NCBI GenBank assembly: GCA_014773175.1
Contig: VXCM01003393.1
Location: forward strand, 1-64,000
Length of the DNA: 64,000 nucleotides
Source: Lucifuga dentata
Lineage: Eukaryota > Chordata > Actinopteri > Ophidiiformes > Bythitidae
Direction: 5' to 3'
Shown piece after piece: positions 26,107 to 40,400 of the stretch. Positions within the stretch are counted from its first letter, which is position 1. The number at the start of each line of letters is the position of its first letter. Made by a program: the position numbers and the translations under genes. The notes beneath the pieces were generated by a model. It was not told the origin of the DNA. It did not search any database and saw nothing but the letters and a program-made list of their open reading frames with translations.

Positions 26107-29100
26107 ATGAGGACTCCTCCGTTCCTCCGAGGACCAGCATCTCCTCTGCTGCTCCTGCTGCTTCTGACAGCGGTTTGCAATGGAGGATACAGACCTGTCA
26201 TCATTGTGCATGGCATTTTGGACGGACCCAAACAATTTAAAATGCTGTCTCTGTTCATTACAAAGGTAAGACATCAAAACCCAGAGTACAAATACACACA
26301 CACACACACCCACACACACACACAAAAAAAATGTGCAAAAGATTTGTGAGAGAAAATCATTTTTATGTTTATCATTCACTGTTTCTAATAGGTTTTGAAG
26401 CATCATCATTTTCTAGTCATGTAAAAGTTAATTCATGCCAATTTTTGCTAACATTTTTAGGATTATGAAGTTGAATAAACTTCGCCAACACATGGCCCTG
26501 GAATGGGAATAAATGACACTTAATGTTGTAATGCGCAATGAAATGTCAGTTTATTTTAGGGGAAATCAGTGAAATCAGAAAGTAACTGAACTTTTCTGTT
26601 GCCGTATCATTTTCTATGCCTCTGTAAAAGATCACTTTTATTTAAAAAAGTCTCCATGAATGACTGAATGATTAACTGATAACTTCATCAATCAGGCTGG
26701 GGAAGAATGATAACATCATCAAATATTGTAGTGTGTCTGTAAATCTGTCCTTATTGTATTTTCGATACAATGAAACATTGTATTTTCAATACAGTAGCCT
26801 TTATATGTGTATTAAGTTTCAAAAACAGAAGTTTACAAATGCTTCACAAAAATTTAGATTACAGCAGCTTCAAATGATGAAAGTGAAATACCAGAATATA
26901 AATCAGGGGCAACAAAATAGGTGACATAGCAATAAGTACAGGTGATGAGAAAAAGATTAAGCTCTATATAAACATTTTAAACTACTGTACATTTAAAAAT
27001 ATTGGCACAATTAACTACTGTACATTTAGAAAAATGATAAGCTGTATCGGTCACAACTGCAAATTCAGATTTAACATTTGTTGTTTAACCTTACTTTAGT
27101 TTTTGGTTTTGTGAATTTGTGAATTTGACTTTATGAGAGCACAAACCATAGAGGAAATGTTGAGTCCCAGTGGCTCAGTGGCATCATGTACATACAAATC
27201 AAATTAGATTCATGTCTAAAATTTCAGCAATAAAATCACACTGCATAAGAAATACTGGACGTGCAAGTTCTTTGTTAATCTGTAATATGAACACAAGTAA
27301 AAGTAATATCCTAAATTCTTGAACAGGCAAATATTTGGTTAGCTAGGGGTATTAGGGAACTGCAAAAATTACTGAAGGCAGTCATGTTAAATTGTTAAAC
27401 TGCAGAGATCAGTTTAATTGTTTTCTTTCATGTTATTTTGAAATATTATCTTATTCCCAGGAGCATCCAGGCACAGAGGTGTCGGTGATCGACCTGTTTG
27501 ACCACCTGTCCAGCCTCGAGCCAATGTGGAAGCAAGTCTACGGCTTCAGAAAAGCCATCTATCCCATCATGCAAAAGGCTCCTGATGGCATCCATCTTCT
27601 GTGCTTTTCACAAGGTTGTACACTCTCATACTGTATACATCCCACAGATTATTTTAAATGTACTCCTAAGATCACATAAGTTAAGTTTATTCATCAAAAT
27701 TTGGCCAACTGTGTTGCAGAATGCTGTGATTATTTGACCAAATCACAGTCTCTATACACAAATATACTAATTTTAGGATTTTTTTTTTTTTTTATCAAAG
27801 TACAACAATAGAGTAAGTTTAAATTCCTGCCAACATTACAAGAAATCAGTAATGAGAGATTTAAGAGTCAGAAAATGACATGACAGTGTTACTGTGACCC
27901 AAAATAATCATGTCTCTGTATAAGACAGAAGTGGTTAAAAAAAACCCAAAAAAGTCAAACCAAAAGACCAAAGTAAATTGGATTTTGTTAATGATCAAAT
28001 CAATTAATAGAACAAACAGGAGACTGATAACACTGGCATGATATTATATTTCACATGAATGATCGCTAGTTTAATTCATCAATCCTTGCTATCCCTTCAA
28101 TGCAAATTAGACATACAGTCACAGCCAGACACATATGACTCAACACATTCATACCTGCACACACAGGCTGAATGCAAATATTTAACACACACAAAGAGTA
28201 TAGAGGAAGCCAGACACACTTTAAACATACAAATTAAATAAAAATGTTTACAGTATATACCACAGGCCTTCCACTTCCACATTTTTAGCATACCAAGATA
28301 GGTGGCACTTATCTAAAAATATTCTATTATAAAGGATTAAGGAGCAGAAAACACATATCATGTCATTTCATAATTTAAACCTCAAACTTTACATCTGAGA
28401 ATTATTTTGAACAAGTCCTCAACTAAATGAAATTGATGCCTAATCTGGGTTTAAATGTTTAATTTTTAACATTCTTGGGCTTTTAAAACCCTTGTAAACT
28501 CATGTGGAAACCCANAAAAAAAAAAAAAAAAAAAAAGTCCTGTTGCTTCTCTCACAGCTTCTGAGGACCAATAGTCATGATATTATATTTTCAGAATCTG
28601 CCTAATCTGATAAAACATCTACATCTACCATTACCACATGACATCAGATCATATGTACTGGTTGTGAAATGTTAATGCGCTAATTTCTCTTTTTTCTCTG
28701 CAGGTGGTTTGCTGTGTCGAGCTCTTCTCTCCACTACTCCAGACCACAACGTCCACAGCTTCATCTCGCTGTCATCACCACAGGCCGGACAATACGGAGG
28801 TCAGTCACATTCACTCATCCAAAATATGGACATAACACACTCGAATGGATGTGTAATAGTGAAATTTAGGAAATTTGTAAACAAAGTCTATTAACCTTAG
28901 TGCTAGTAAATGGAGAAGTAGCGCAGGAATTTTTTTTTTTTTTTTACTTTTTACCTTATCCAACTCAGAAGACATGTTTTTGTAATAATACTACTGACAA
29001 AAAGGATTCCTTTTCCTGGGCTGGTGCATTCAAGGACAGTCTGACCATTGAGCACTGACAGGGATAAAGTAAATATATAAGTAATTTGATGATTTTTTTT

Positions 29101-30377
29101 TTTTTTTTTTTTTTACATTTACAATGTTTTCTATTCAGTACTTAGCTCCTAGCTCACAGATATCAGAGCAAGCTTGAACACTCATGGGGTGTTAACACAA
29201 CAAAAGAATGATGACATGCATGTATTCTCTCTGTTCTATCACACCTGTCCCGTCATTTCTCTCTGTCTCCTTCCACAGACTCTGACTACCTGAGGTGGAT
29301 GTTTCCTGGTAGTTTAAAGCAAACAATTTTTCGCATTTGCTACAGCACAGTGGGACAGAAAGTCTCAATATGTGATTACTGGAATGGTGAGAATAAGGGA
29401 GGAGGTGTTAAAAAGCTGGAAAATGTTTGCTCACTGTGCTGAATTCTCACCTGGAAAAGCTAATAAATGTTGTTTTCATCAGATATTAAAATCTTTTCCC
29501 ATACAGACCCTCATCACAGGTCTCGCTACCTGCAGAGTAGCAAATTCCTGGCATTGCTCAATGGTGAAAAACCTCACAACGACATGAAAGGTACTGAAGT
29601 AAATTCTCTTTATGGACATTAGGGAATGTATACTTGTGGATTTGCTGTAACAGTCTGCTCTGAAAAATAAATATATCTGTATATTTAAATTCCTCAGCTT
29701 GGAGGGAAAACTTTCTGCGCATTAAGAAATTTGTGCTAATTGGTGGACCAGATGATGGCGTCATCACACCGTGGCAGTCCAGGTTTAATTATTCTTCATT
29801 CATTCAGTTTAGAGAGACACTTGAATTATGTAAAATGCTGTTAAACTCAATTCCAAAACTAACAGGCAGTCAGTGTAGAGACCTGAAAGTGGGTGCTGGG
29901 CCAACTTCTTTCTGGTTAAAAAAGCAGCAGAATTTTAGATCCTGTTTATCTGGACTGACTGTTTCCTCTTTTCTACACAGTCACTTTGGGTTCTATGACA
30001 GCAATGAGCAGATTGTTAAAATGAGGAACCAGGAGGTGAGTTTCACTCTGCTGTGAATAGTACTGTAATTACTGTAAGTCTCAGTCCTGTGGAAGGGAAC
30101 CACTGTGGATCATACCTCACATACATGTCAGTCATTTAGCAGCTACAGGCCCTCCAGCACATGATATGGTAATTTAATAATATCATAATAAACTGTTGGA
30201 TAACCTGTCACCCTCTTCATCTTCCTCTTTAAGTTTTATATGAACGACACATTTGGGCTGAAGACGCTAGATGCTCGTGGAGATGTTTCATTCTGCGTGC
30301 ATTCCGGAGTCAAACATGTTTACTGGCACAAAAACCACACGGTGTTCAGTAGCTGCATCGAGAAATGGCTCACATGA
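26107..30377 (+). CDS. ppt2: Lysosomal thioesterase PPT2 (palmitoyl-protein thioesterase 2)
   Basis: Eight exons: 26107-26265, 27461-27614, 28704-28799, 29279-29386, 29507-29590, 29698-29782, 29981-30035, 30234-30377. They sum to 885 nt, 294 aa (human 302). The N-terminus is a signal peptide with a Leu run ([14 protein letters not shown]), then the alpha/beta-hydrolase start [13 protein letters not shown]. The nucleophile elbow CFSQGG places Ser103. Asp220 (IGGPDDGV) and His275 (GVKHVYWH) match human Ser111, Asp228 and His283 with a constant offset of eight. The enzyme hydrolyses long-chain acyl-CoA thioesters in the lysosome and differs from PPT1 in accepting few acylated proteins. All splice sites are GT-AG and phases agree. 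A poly(A) signal follows at 30647. The start is the first ATG giving a clean signal peptide; a GTG codon six bases upstream is ignored. Confidence 0.97.
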
Positions 30378-31657
30378 AAATAACACACACACACGTACAC
30401 ACTGATAGCACCACAGGTTTCAGGGGGAAATTAAGTCTGTGTCTACTGTGAGAAATTGCTCATGCATGTGCACACGCACATACAGATCTTGTTTATTTTC
30501 TCAAAAAAAAAAAGAGGAAAATAACTATTATCATTTTCAGTCATTCATTTTGTACAAGTTTCCAGCTTTTATATTTGAAATTCTTTTACTGTTAGTAAAT
30601 ATTTGCTTGTTTTTTCTTTTGCTTAAAAAAAATCTGTGGCTGTTACAATAAAACATGACAGTACATTTCCAAAAAGGAGTTGTTTTGGTTTTTGTAGGAA
30701 GACTTTTAAGTACCTTAAAGTGCCGGTTAGGTCAGTCTTTTACAGTACATAAACCTATTTTCTGATCTGACAAGACAGAGAGAGACAAGACAATTATGCT
30801 TACAATTACTTCATTATTATATATTTATTATAACACAGTGAGCCATATACATCATGGCAGCTCATGTGCCACGCATTACACAAGTTCAATCTTTGCCCTC
30901 TGGTGTACTTTAATGGCATTTCCTTTAAAGTTTTAATCAACAGAGCTGAAATATGCTCACTATACCCTGCTATTGTGGGATGAGACTTTATGATGTCACA
31001 GCAGGAGTTTTTGACTTGACAGTTGATGAAAAACTCTGTGACATCACTTATTAGGTTGTGACACAACAATCTGACACCAACCAAGTATTGGTGTCAGATT
31101 GCCAAGAATATGTGAAAAGTTCTGCTTTATATCTGGATTAAATCTTTTTTGCAAAAACATCCACCCTGTGTCATTATTTGCATGTTTAAATTTAATGTGA
31201 TTTTTTTTTTTTTTTAATTTTATAAACATAGATAATATGATGAAGATTTAATGACTTGAATGACTGGTTTAGACCTATTGCTATCACAATTATGTTGTTT
31301 CAGATGCATGGTCATTATGGTGCTTAATCCTGAAATGTGTTCAAACCACTTATAATAGAGTATGAAAGAATAAAGACTGATAATCCAGAGTTAATTTGTA
31401 ACCCAGTGGATGAAATAAAACAACTGTGAGATGTGTTGTAAATGAACCCAGTGATCCTTAAACCTGAGCTCATATTAAAGCTGCATTTATCAATTGTAGC
31501 CACTAGATGGCAGAAGAAATCAAGATGACAGCATCTTGTTGCTCTGTGACAGCTCAGACAAGCAAACAAGCCAAATAAGCAGGCCAAGAAACAGTTTAAG
31601 GAAATTTTGATTTGAATTGGAAGAGAAATGTATGGAGCTCCTTAGGGGTCATGTGTA

Positions 31658-31693
<36 letters not shown>

Positions 31694-32100
31694 ACAGTGG
31701 NAAAAAAAAAAAAAAAAAAAATATGGGTAAAAAAATAAACAAATATGGGTTTTAAAAAAGGACGCCCCTAAGGGGATATTGAAGAAAAAAAAATAAGTTG
31801 GAAGTTTAAAAAAAACAAACAAGAAAAGGCCACTTTTTCTTTCTTTCTTTTTTTTTTTTTTANTTTTTTTTTTTTTTACCTCCAACTGATTTTTTCCCCA
31901 TGTTCCCTTAGATTCATTTCAGATTTCATTTTAGATTTTATTTCATTTCATTCCTTTCATTTCAGAGCTTTGAATGTCTCTGTGTTCACTCAGTATTCCC
32001 AATCCTTCCAGAGTTTCCAGTCCTCTCGTGTTCCACTGAGCTCCCGGTGTTCCCAGGCTTTCCAGAGTTTCCCGGTGTTCTTTGCACGCTTTTCTAAACA
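30378..32100. other. ppt2 3' untranslated region, then intergenic
   Basis: An AATAAA at 30647-30652 is the probable ppt2 poly(A) signal. Beyond it are a short hairpin near 31069-31105 (CAATCTGACACCAA and its complement), a (TA)n/(TG)n run at 31658-31694, and homopolymer runs with Ns at 31701 and 31863. No coding exon was found. Confidence 0.55.
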
Positions 32101-32111
32101 GGTATGACTGA

Positions 32112-32119
32112 TGACGTCA
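32112..32119. promoter_or_regulatory. Palindromic CRE (TGACGTCA)
   Basis: A full consensus cAMP-response element in the GC-richer stretch just before the presumed first non-coding exon of the PDE4DIP-like gene. A candidate donor TTCC|GTAAGT follows at about 32196 and an acceptor (TTCATAG) ends at 33249, 55 bases before the ATG. Binding by CREB/ATF factors is inference from the motif. Confidence 0.5.
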
Positions 32120-33304
32120 GCAAGGTGACACCCACCTCCATTCCTCATTCCGGTGTGGTGCGCCGCGTTCCAACTCCCGGCGAACATTTCTTTCCGTAAG
32201 TTTTTTTTAAACTTTAATTTCACATTTTGACGATAATAACGCCTGACCATGAGTTTGTTTAAGTTATGATCCTCTCAGTGGTACTTTGTGCGTCGTGTGA
32301 TGGACTTTAATTTGAACTTTTAGCACGAAAACGCGTAAAGCCGGAGACTGAAGGTACTTTAAAATGCTCCTTATGAAAACTAATGGCGCATTTATGTAGC
32401 TTGCGTTTATTGAATGTAATTAAACAGAGGAAAATGAATCATTCGTACCGTGTGATGAAACACTGTACTTTCACAGGCTGACGTTACTTTCGCATTAAAT
32501 CGCTGGTCCTCAGTGTCTGAAAATAGATCCAGACAGACGACAGCTCAGCTGTTTTGTATGATGAAACGTGGAAGTCTATTCGCTCTGGAGACGTATTCTA
32601 TTATTATACAGTGTTTGAGGGTTGCGAATGAAAAGATCACACGTGTATTATCTAAATATGAGACGATCAAAGGTCTCATACGTTAATTATAGTGTTTATG
32701 CTTTAATTGCGCTGCAGAACACGAAACAGTCGACGTTTATTACTCTTACGCACGATCTAATCCCTAAAGTGGTCTTATTTCGTTTCAAATAACTGTAATA
32801 TGTCTCATATTTGGCTTTGGGAAAGCTTGTAGACACGGGAAAAGCTCGTAAGAGACTGAATGTTGTAGGGAAAGTTTCATTCATCCGCAGTCTGAGTGTC
32901 AGCGTGGTTCAGGGTCGATGTCCCGCCCCGTGGGACGCTCCTGTCAACAGTCCAGCTTGTGCGCTACAAGGCAAATTGCTTCTATAAAGACATAAAAGCC
33001 CTAAATCATAAGATAAAGCAGCAGGGAGACATTTAATTTATCAGATTAGATGTCTGAGTTGAAATGCCCCGGGTCTGTTTTTATGAAGTTAAAAGATGAG
33101 CAACTTTATGCTCATCTTTCCGATCCCTAAAAAATAGATCATAAAATTGATTCAGAGCTATACAGCTGCCTTTCCAGAATTTATGATTTAATTTATGATA
33201 ATGAATTCGGCTGTGAATGTGTCTCTGAATCTTCTGGTTTGATTCATAGACTATTCCACGAACATCTATAGACGTCAAGAGGGACCTTCAGCTCTCCACC
33301 CAGG

Positions 33305-36300
33305 ATGTCCTTCAGAGGTAAAAAGGACCTGTGCGGAATATGTGGGGGGGTCCTTCTGGGGACCCAGAGAAAGTGGCTGTTTGGGGGCCGAAATAAGAAG
33401 ACTGGTCAGTCTCAAACTCTGAAAGAGTCCCTAAGAGGAGGAAGCCTGTCCAAGTCCACGCAGAGCAGCCCGTGGGGTGAGTCTTCCCGGAATTTATTCA
33501 GGTGACCCAGATAGGAGACATCATTTAAAATTTTCCATTTATCATTTGCTATGAAAAGTAATTGACATGCAGAACCAGAGGATTTTACTGTGGAATACAC
33601 ACAGAGTCAGTCATAACAAATAAACTGTCAACCAGAGGGAAACACTGCTGGGGCAAAGAGAAATTAAAGGACCATACTGGTGGTTTTGCATGTTTGAGCC
33701 CAGTAAATGCAAATTCCCCCTATTTGAGACAGTCATTGGTCTCAGTTCATTCCTGTACGCTATTAAAAATCAACTTGTAGAGACTTGATGCGAGCTTGAG
33801 ATAAGTAATCCATCACAGCTAACATGACATCTATTACATTTTTTGTTGAAGTTAATTTAGCTGATCCAACATGAAAGAAAACGTACGTCTCTGCCGGGGA
33901 ATATAGTCCCAGGAGAAGATTAATTTTACTGAGAAATTAAATTAACCGTGCTTTCTACAATTGCGCAAGTGTTAGAAGGTGAAACATTGAGTTTTAACGT
34001 GGGTGTATCATCTGAACATTTGATGTTGAAAGGTTAGGGGATTTGGCAAAATAACACGAAAGCTAAAATAACGGTTTTATGTTTTGGCTCAAATGTGCAA
34101 AACCACTGGTATGGTCCTTTAAATAAAAAAATGAATAAAATAAACAATTTTTGACGTTAAGAAATTTTATAGTTATATGTGTTTTTTTTTTTTTTTTTTT
34201 TTTTTGTCCTTCACAGGGAGCACATTATCTCTGGGGTCACCAGTATCTCTCTCCAGGTCTCAGATGTCCATGTGCTCCTCCTCCAAAGCAGTGGACCTGC
34301 TCTCAGTTTTGACCCACATACTGGGGCATTCGGTGTCACGAGACAGCGGGCACGGAGAGTTTGTGTGCGGCAAATGCGTGTGCATCCTTGAGCGAGTGTT
34401 CAAGTTCGACACGGTCATAGCCAGGGTGCGGGTGCTTTCGTCCGAGAGGCTTCAGAAAATGATCCAGGAGCGGGACAAGTTGAGACGGTGGGTGCGACAA
34501 GAGTACNCCGAGAGGCTTCAGAAAATGATCCAGGAGCGGGACAAGTTGAGACGGTGGGTGCGACAAGAGTACTGCCAGAAACACCCAAAAGACTCCCAGA
34601 GCAAGAGCAGCACCAGTGAGGAGGAGGGAGAGGGAGAGGGAGAGAAGGAGGGCTACAGGGAGATGCTCAGAGAGAATATGGCTCTCTCAGAGTATGAGTG
34701 CTGGTCCGAGAAGTGGGACACGTGTCCGTATTTTATCCGAACGGGTAAAAGATGCAGAAAGGGCAAAGGCTGCGAAGGATGCGATTCCTTACGAGTGTCC
34801 GACTCGGACTACGAGTCCGTTTGTGGGGTTCCTCGCCACTTGCCTTTCCAACTTTTCTCCCCGTTGGCCCTTTCGCGGGACAAATCCCAGAGCATGCCCC
34901 TCCACTGGCATGGAGAGCCATCCATCAACTCCAGCCCAGCTTCACTGGCCAGGTCCAATCTCTCCTTACGGGTGTCTTCTCGAGCAGAGTCCATTCAGTC
35001 TCTGGACTCTCTTGATGGTACTGACCCGTTTGATTCACCAGGTGACCCATCAGTCAACTTTGTGCTTAAAGAGCTAAAAAATATTGAAGGAAAGCCGGTG
35101 AGTTCACCATCAGGGAGTAGGATTCCCATTTTAGGCAAGAAAGAAGGGAGATACTCAGGAGAAATGTTGGACCCGGTGTCACCCACAGTGAACAGGATCC
35201 TTAACTTTGGAGAGGTGGAGAATGGAGAGAACGCAGGGAATGAAATAGTCGGAGAGGACGGTGATATTCTAACGGAGCTGAGGGACGAGTTCATGCCGCT
35301 TCATCGAGAGGTGAGTGATTTCATCTTTGTCTAAACATGCTAATGATGAGCAATGATGCTGATTGGCTAATGGTTACATTATAAATCCTGTTGGGGAATA
35401 CACACATACACACACTCAAAATTTACAGCGAGTCAGAATTCATGACAACTGAGTTACAGCCATGTAATGTGTAATACTGCTGTAGCGCCACCTATGGGCT
35501 ATTACATTTTGCTGGATCACTCAGTTAATATGTTAATAATTGTCTTCAAAATTAGGCTGCAATTTCACAATGGGCTCAAGACTTATGGGAGGTAAAGTGA
35601 AAAAAGCCATGCCTTCCAGAATTCTGCAGCCAATTTTAAAGGACCATACCATCCATTTTGCATGTTTGAGCCTAATATATTCAATTTTCATACACGTAAT
35701 ATTACTGACAATCATTTCCCAACGCATACTACTAGAACGGTGAATTAAAAATGTGTTTCCTACCTTCCAGACTGCCATTGGTTTCAGTTCATTCTGGTAC
35801 GTTATTAAAATCAACTTGTTGGTACTTGAAATGTTCTTGGGATAAGCGCAGAGTGAATGTATGTCTCCACCGGGAAACATAGTCCCAAAAGAAGACCTGC
35901 GTTTATCAAACAGTTTAAACAACCATGACTTCATAAGGCTGTGTAACTATTAGCAGGTGAAACATTGATTTTTAAGGTGNGTTTAAACAACCATGACTTC
36001 ATAAGGCTGTGTAACTATTAGCAGGTGAAACATTGATTTTTAAGGTGTATCGTTTGAATATTTGATTTTGAGATTTTGAAAATATCAGGAAAGCTAAAAT
36101 ATGGTTTTATCCTTTGGGAAATGATTGTCAGTAATGTAACATGTATGAAAATTGAGTATATTAGGCTCAAACATGCACAGTCGCCGGTATGGTCCTTTAA
36201 GGTTTTGATGAAGATTAGATGCAGTTGGTTACAGGAAGTATGTAAAAACAGTTTGGCAAAGAAAAATAAAATATCCACACCTCCCATGTGAGGAGTTATG

Positions 36301-37385
36301 AGCCAAAATGTCAAATGCTTTCCACGCCAAAAAAAAAACAGTCACTTCTTCCCTTTGCTTATGATCTAACTTTCCACCTCATCTCACTGAAATTTATTAA
36401 GTTCATTTGATAAGTCCTGTTATCAGACATACAGAGAAATGAGACTGAAAACACAACCTCCTCAGTCGAGATGATGATAGATAGTTGCAGAAAGTTGGAA
36501 TATGGCTGACCACATGTGTGCTATCTGTGTTAGCCTCTTGTAAACATTGACACAGTGTGCTGCGACAGTAATCCGGGAGCAGATGAGGCCAGTCCAGAAG
36601 GCCAACGTGATTTGAAATTTGTCTTTTAAACACCACAATTTATCTTTAGCACAAATTTGTTGTCGTTTCAGACCAGCACAGGCAGGGTCCAGCATGTTGT
36701 CAAGCATCTGCGAGGCCAGCTGGACCAAGCCGTGGCCCGCATCAGGACCCTGGAGGCCGAGCTGAAACATGGCAGAAGGAAACCAATGGAAGTCAACGGA
36801 TCGGAGGACTGGAACCCTGTAAACATTTATTTGGCGCGTATTTTTGGGATATTCGAGGTTAAAGCTGTTAAGCCTAAAAGTGCTACGTAAATACACATCA
36901 TCTATAAATCAAGACATAATAGACACATCAAAGCTCACAGGAGATGTCAGCTGTCAGGGCAGATAATAGCCTCTAAGCATTTTTACACTAGAAAAACAGG
37001 TTTACTGTACAGTGCAGTCCTACACACACATGCATGCACACACACACAGACACAGTAGCACCTCAGTCACATGGCCAAAAGCTCCATAAACCAACACTGT
37101 GGTGACTGAGCACAAGTACATCATTATGCAAGGGGTGGAGGGTGGGTGTTTTGATTTTTGTCACTCTGTAAGGGTGTGTTCACCTGTCCTCTTTTTGGAA
37201 ACACACACACACACACACACACACGGACACACACACACACACACACACACGGACACACACACACACACACACGGACACGGACACACAGAGGCCTTCTCTG
37301 GAATCTTCCCCAACCAGTGGAGTTTGCCCAGGGCTCAGTAGTCTCATGATAAGGAATATCATTAACAGGCCTCTCAGCTGCTCTG

Positions 37386-37416
<31 letters not shown>

Positions 37417-40400
37417 ATCAGAATGAGATTCAGCTGTATTCACATGATATGAATCTTAGTAAAAAAAAAGTACATTTAGTTCAGTAATGAAGTACAGTTT
37501 TGAGATACTGGTGCTTTACTTATTTCCTCTTTGTACTTTTACATTTACTAATGTACTTTTTACTGTCATTTCCTTAGTTACTAGTAGTTTTGCAGTTTCA
37601 CATTTTTACATTGAGTATTACGTGACCTAGTAAAATATCAGTAACATTTTTCTTTCTTTCTTTCTTTCTTTCTTTTCTCTGTTATTTTTTCCTTCCTTCC
37701 TCCTTTTCTTCCTCCTGCTCTCATTTGTTTTGGAGATAACTTTGTAAAACAACACGAACTTCTGCCATGCTTTGATTCTTTCTTTGCTTCTCTGTGTATT
37801 TCCTTCTTTCTTTCAGCAAAGAAGAAAATCTTTCTTTCTTGGTCTTTGTCATGTTTTTGCCTCTTCCCTCTCCTCTTTCTCTGCCTTCGTTTATGTTTTT
37901 TCTCCCTTTTTTTCCCCATTGATCTGATACCATAACAAAAAAAAAAAAACAACAAAAAACTGAAGTTCAAGTACATGAAGTGTAAATACATTTTTACTTA
38001 GTTACACATTTGAATGTATTCACTGTGCTACTGCTAATCCTTCAGTAAAGGATGTGAGTGTTTCTATCACCAATATAATAGTTTTATCTACCACTCTGAC
38101 TATTTAAAATGAACATATCATTTATTGTTGTCTCTGGTTGGCCCAGCAGGACGGTGACGGTGGCGGTTTGCTGCTGCAGAGTCTGGGTCACTCGCTCCAC
38201 AGCCGCGAGCGTCTGATTCAGGTGGGTGAGTTATGAGGGGCGACAGGACTCATTCATGCACACAGCAATGCGATCTTCTGCTGCTGCTGCAGCTTCGACT
38301 CAAAGCTCAGTGGAATGTTGTTTGTCTTTGAAGTCGCTTTACGCCCTTAAAGTGGTACATGCATGATTCCTGTGGGTTAGGAGCAGGTTTGGTGTCTTCA
38401 TTTTAGTTTTAGTTTATAATACTGTGGAATCTTGTAACTCTATACAGTAGATAAAGGTATTAAGGGATCATACCACCCATTTTGCATGTTTGAACCTAAT
38501 ATATTCAATTTTCATACATGTAACATTACTGACAATCATTTCTCAAATCATACTACTGGAACGGTGAATTAAAAAAAGTTTTTCCTACCTTCTAGTTCAC
38601 CATTGGTTTCAGTTCACTTTGGTACGCTATTAAACTCAACTAGTTGATACTTGAAATGTTCTTGGGATAGGTAATCCATCATCGCGAACAAAATGTGTAT
38701 TCAGGTTTTTTTGAAGTTTCGTAATTTTAGCGTTTAAGTGCAGTAAAAAGGGTGTGAATGTATGTCTCCACCAGGAATATAGTCCCAAAGGAAGACCTGC
38801 ATTTATTGAACAATTTTTCTGACCGTGTCTTCATAAGGTTGCATAACTATTAGCAGGCGAAACATCGATTTTTAAGGTGGGTGTATCGCTTGAATATTTG
38901 ATTTTAAAAGATTAATAGATTTTGAAAAATATCAGGAAAGCTGAAATACGGTTTTATCCTTCGGGAAATGATTGTCAGTAACTTAACGTGTATGAAAATT
39001 GAATATATTAGGCTCAAACATGTAAAATGGGTGGTATGGTCCTTTAACCAAATGGCTGAAGCAAACATGAGTGCTTGATTAGAACCCTGAACAGAGTGTT
39101 AGGATAAATAATTAATGATTAAAGATTATCAGTCATTTCTGCCAAACATATGACACAAAGAAGCCCAAAACTGCACCCCANCACCCCACTGTTATCTATT
39201 GTTGGAAACTGATAAGCCGTATAGTGCCGAAATGATTATCTGAAAAATGATTTGTTTGTCAATTAAAAAAAAAAGAAAGAAAAATAGGCAACGATTGTTT
39301 TATTCATTTCTCAAGTTAAAACATCACACATTTGCTGTTTCCAGATTCTTAAGGATTTTCTGCTTTTGTCTGTTTAATATTGTTGTAACTTAACAACCTT
39401 TAACTTTTTAAGTGTTGGTCAAATTAATGAGTAACTTACCTTTTTAATAATACACCAATACTCTTTGTGCTGCATCTTATCATTCAGATAAGATGCAGTA
39501 CAAAGTTACAGTATTTTAAAAGTGTATAGTTTGATGCATAAAAATAAAAAGTTTTCTGCAATCAAGTAACATTTATTGAATAATGTTGTAGGCTGTAAAA
39601 AAAAAAAAAAAAAAAAAGAAAGAAAAAAGTCCATGAATCCATGACTGTCAGCCTTCAGATTTTAATAATTTTTAATCAACTACTTTGATTTTTGAAATCA
39701 TACAGTATGCTTTAATGTGTAGTTTTTAAATGATTTTGACAGATTTTAGTTTTATGAGGTGAATTAGAGAAGATAAGTATAAATGTGGCTGGGTGTTTGC
39801 TGGTGATTTGGCTTTATGAGACCACAGCCCGAGCTTTGCTGTGGAACTCATTTGCATCACACATCTCTGGATTTGACTCTGAAATGAGCCTCTACGTGTG
39901 AGCTCGCCCCCGCTCCCGCACATGCTGTGCAGTGATTAATGTTCGAAACGGCTTCGTAAGCCTTGTGAAATATTGGATCACATGTAGGAACCTTAAATCC
40001 TTCAACTCAAGTAAAGGCATGAAAGTCAGATAAGCTGCTTGTGATATTGGTGTGTTTTCTGTTTTCCTCTGAACAGACAGTAATTTCCTCTCTTCCCAGG
40101 AGTGTTTGGGTCTGATCGGACGACTGTGTGTGGAGGGGGGAGCAGGAACTGAGCTCGCTGAGAAACTGACTGAGAAACTCACCGAAAATCTGAGGGAAAC
40201 TCTCTCTGACAACAAGGTTAGATTATTCCCATTTAATCCTAATGTTTGGTTTGTGATGGCACGGCTCAGGATAATGCCCAGTTTTTGCTGCTAGAAAATA
40301 AAGATTTCATATACCGTCTTCCAAAGACACACTAGCATTAGCAGTGGATGCTACTGATGGGTACATTTTGACCTCAAAGCTTCAATGTTTAACCTGTCCA

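Noticed and set aside
37180..37443. His/Thr-rich repeat proteins
   Set aside because: Translations of (CA)n/(GT)n microsatellites.
37638..37991. Lys/Arg-rich minus-strand proteins
   Set aside because: Translations of a TTTC-derived pyrimidine tract within an intron.
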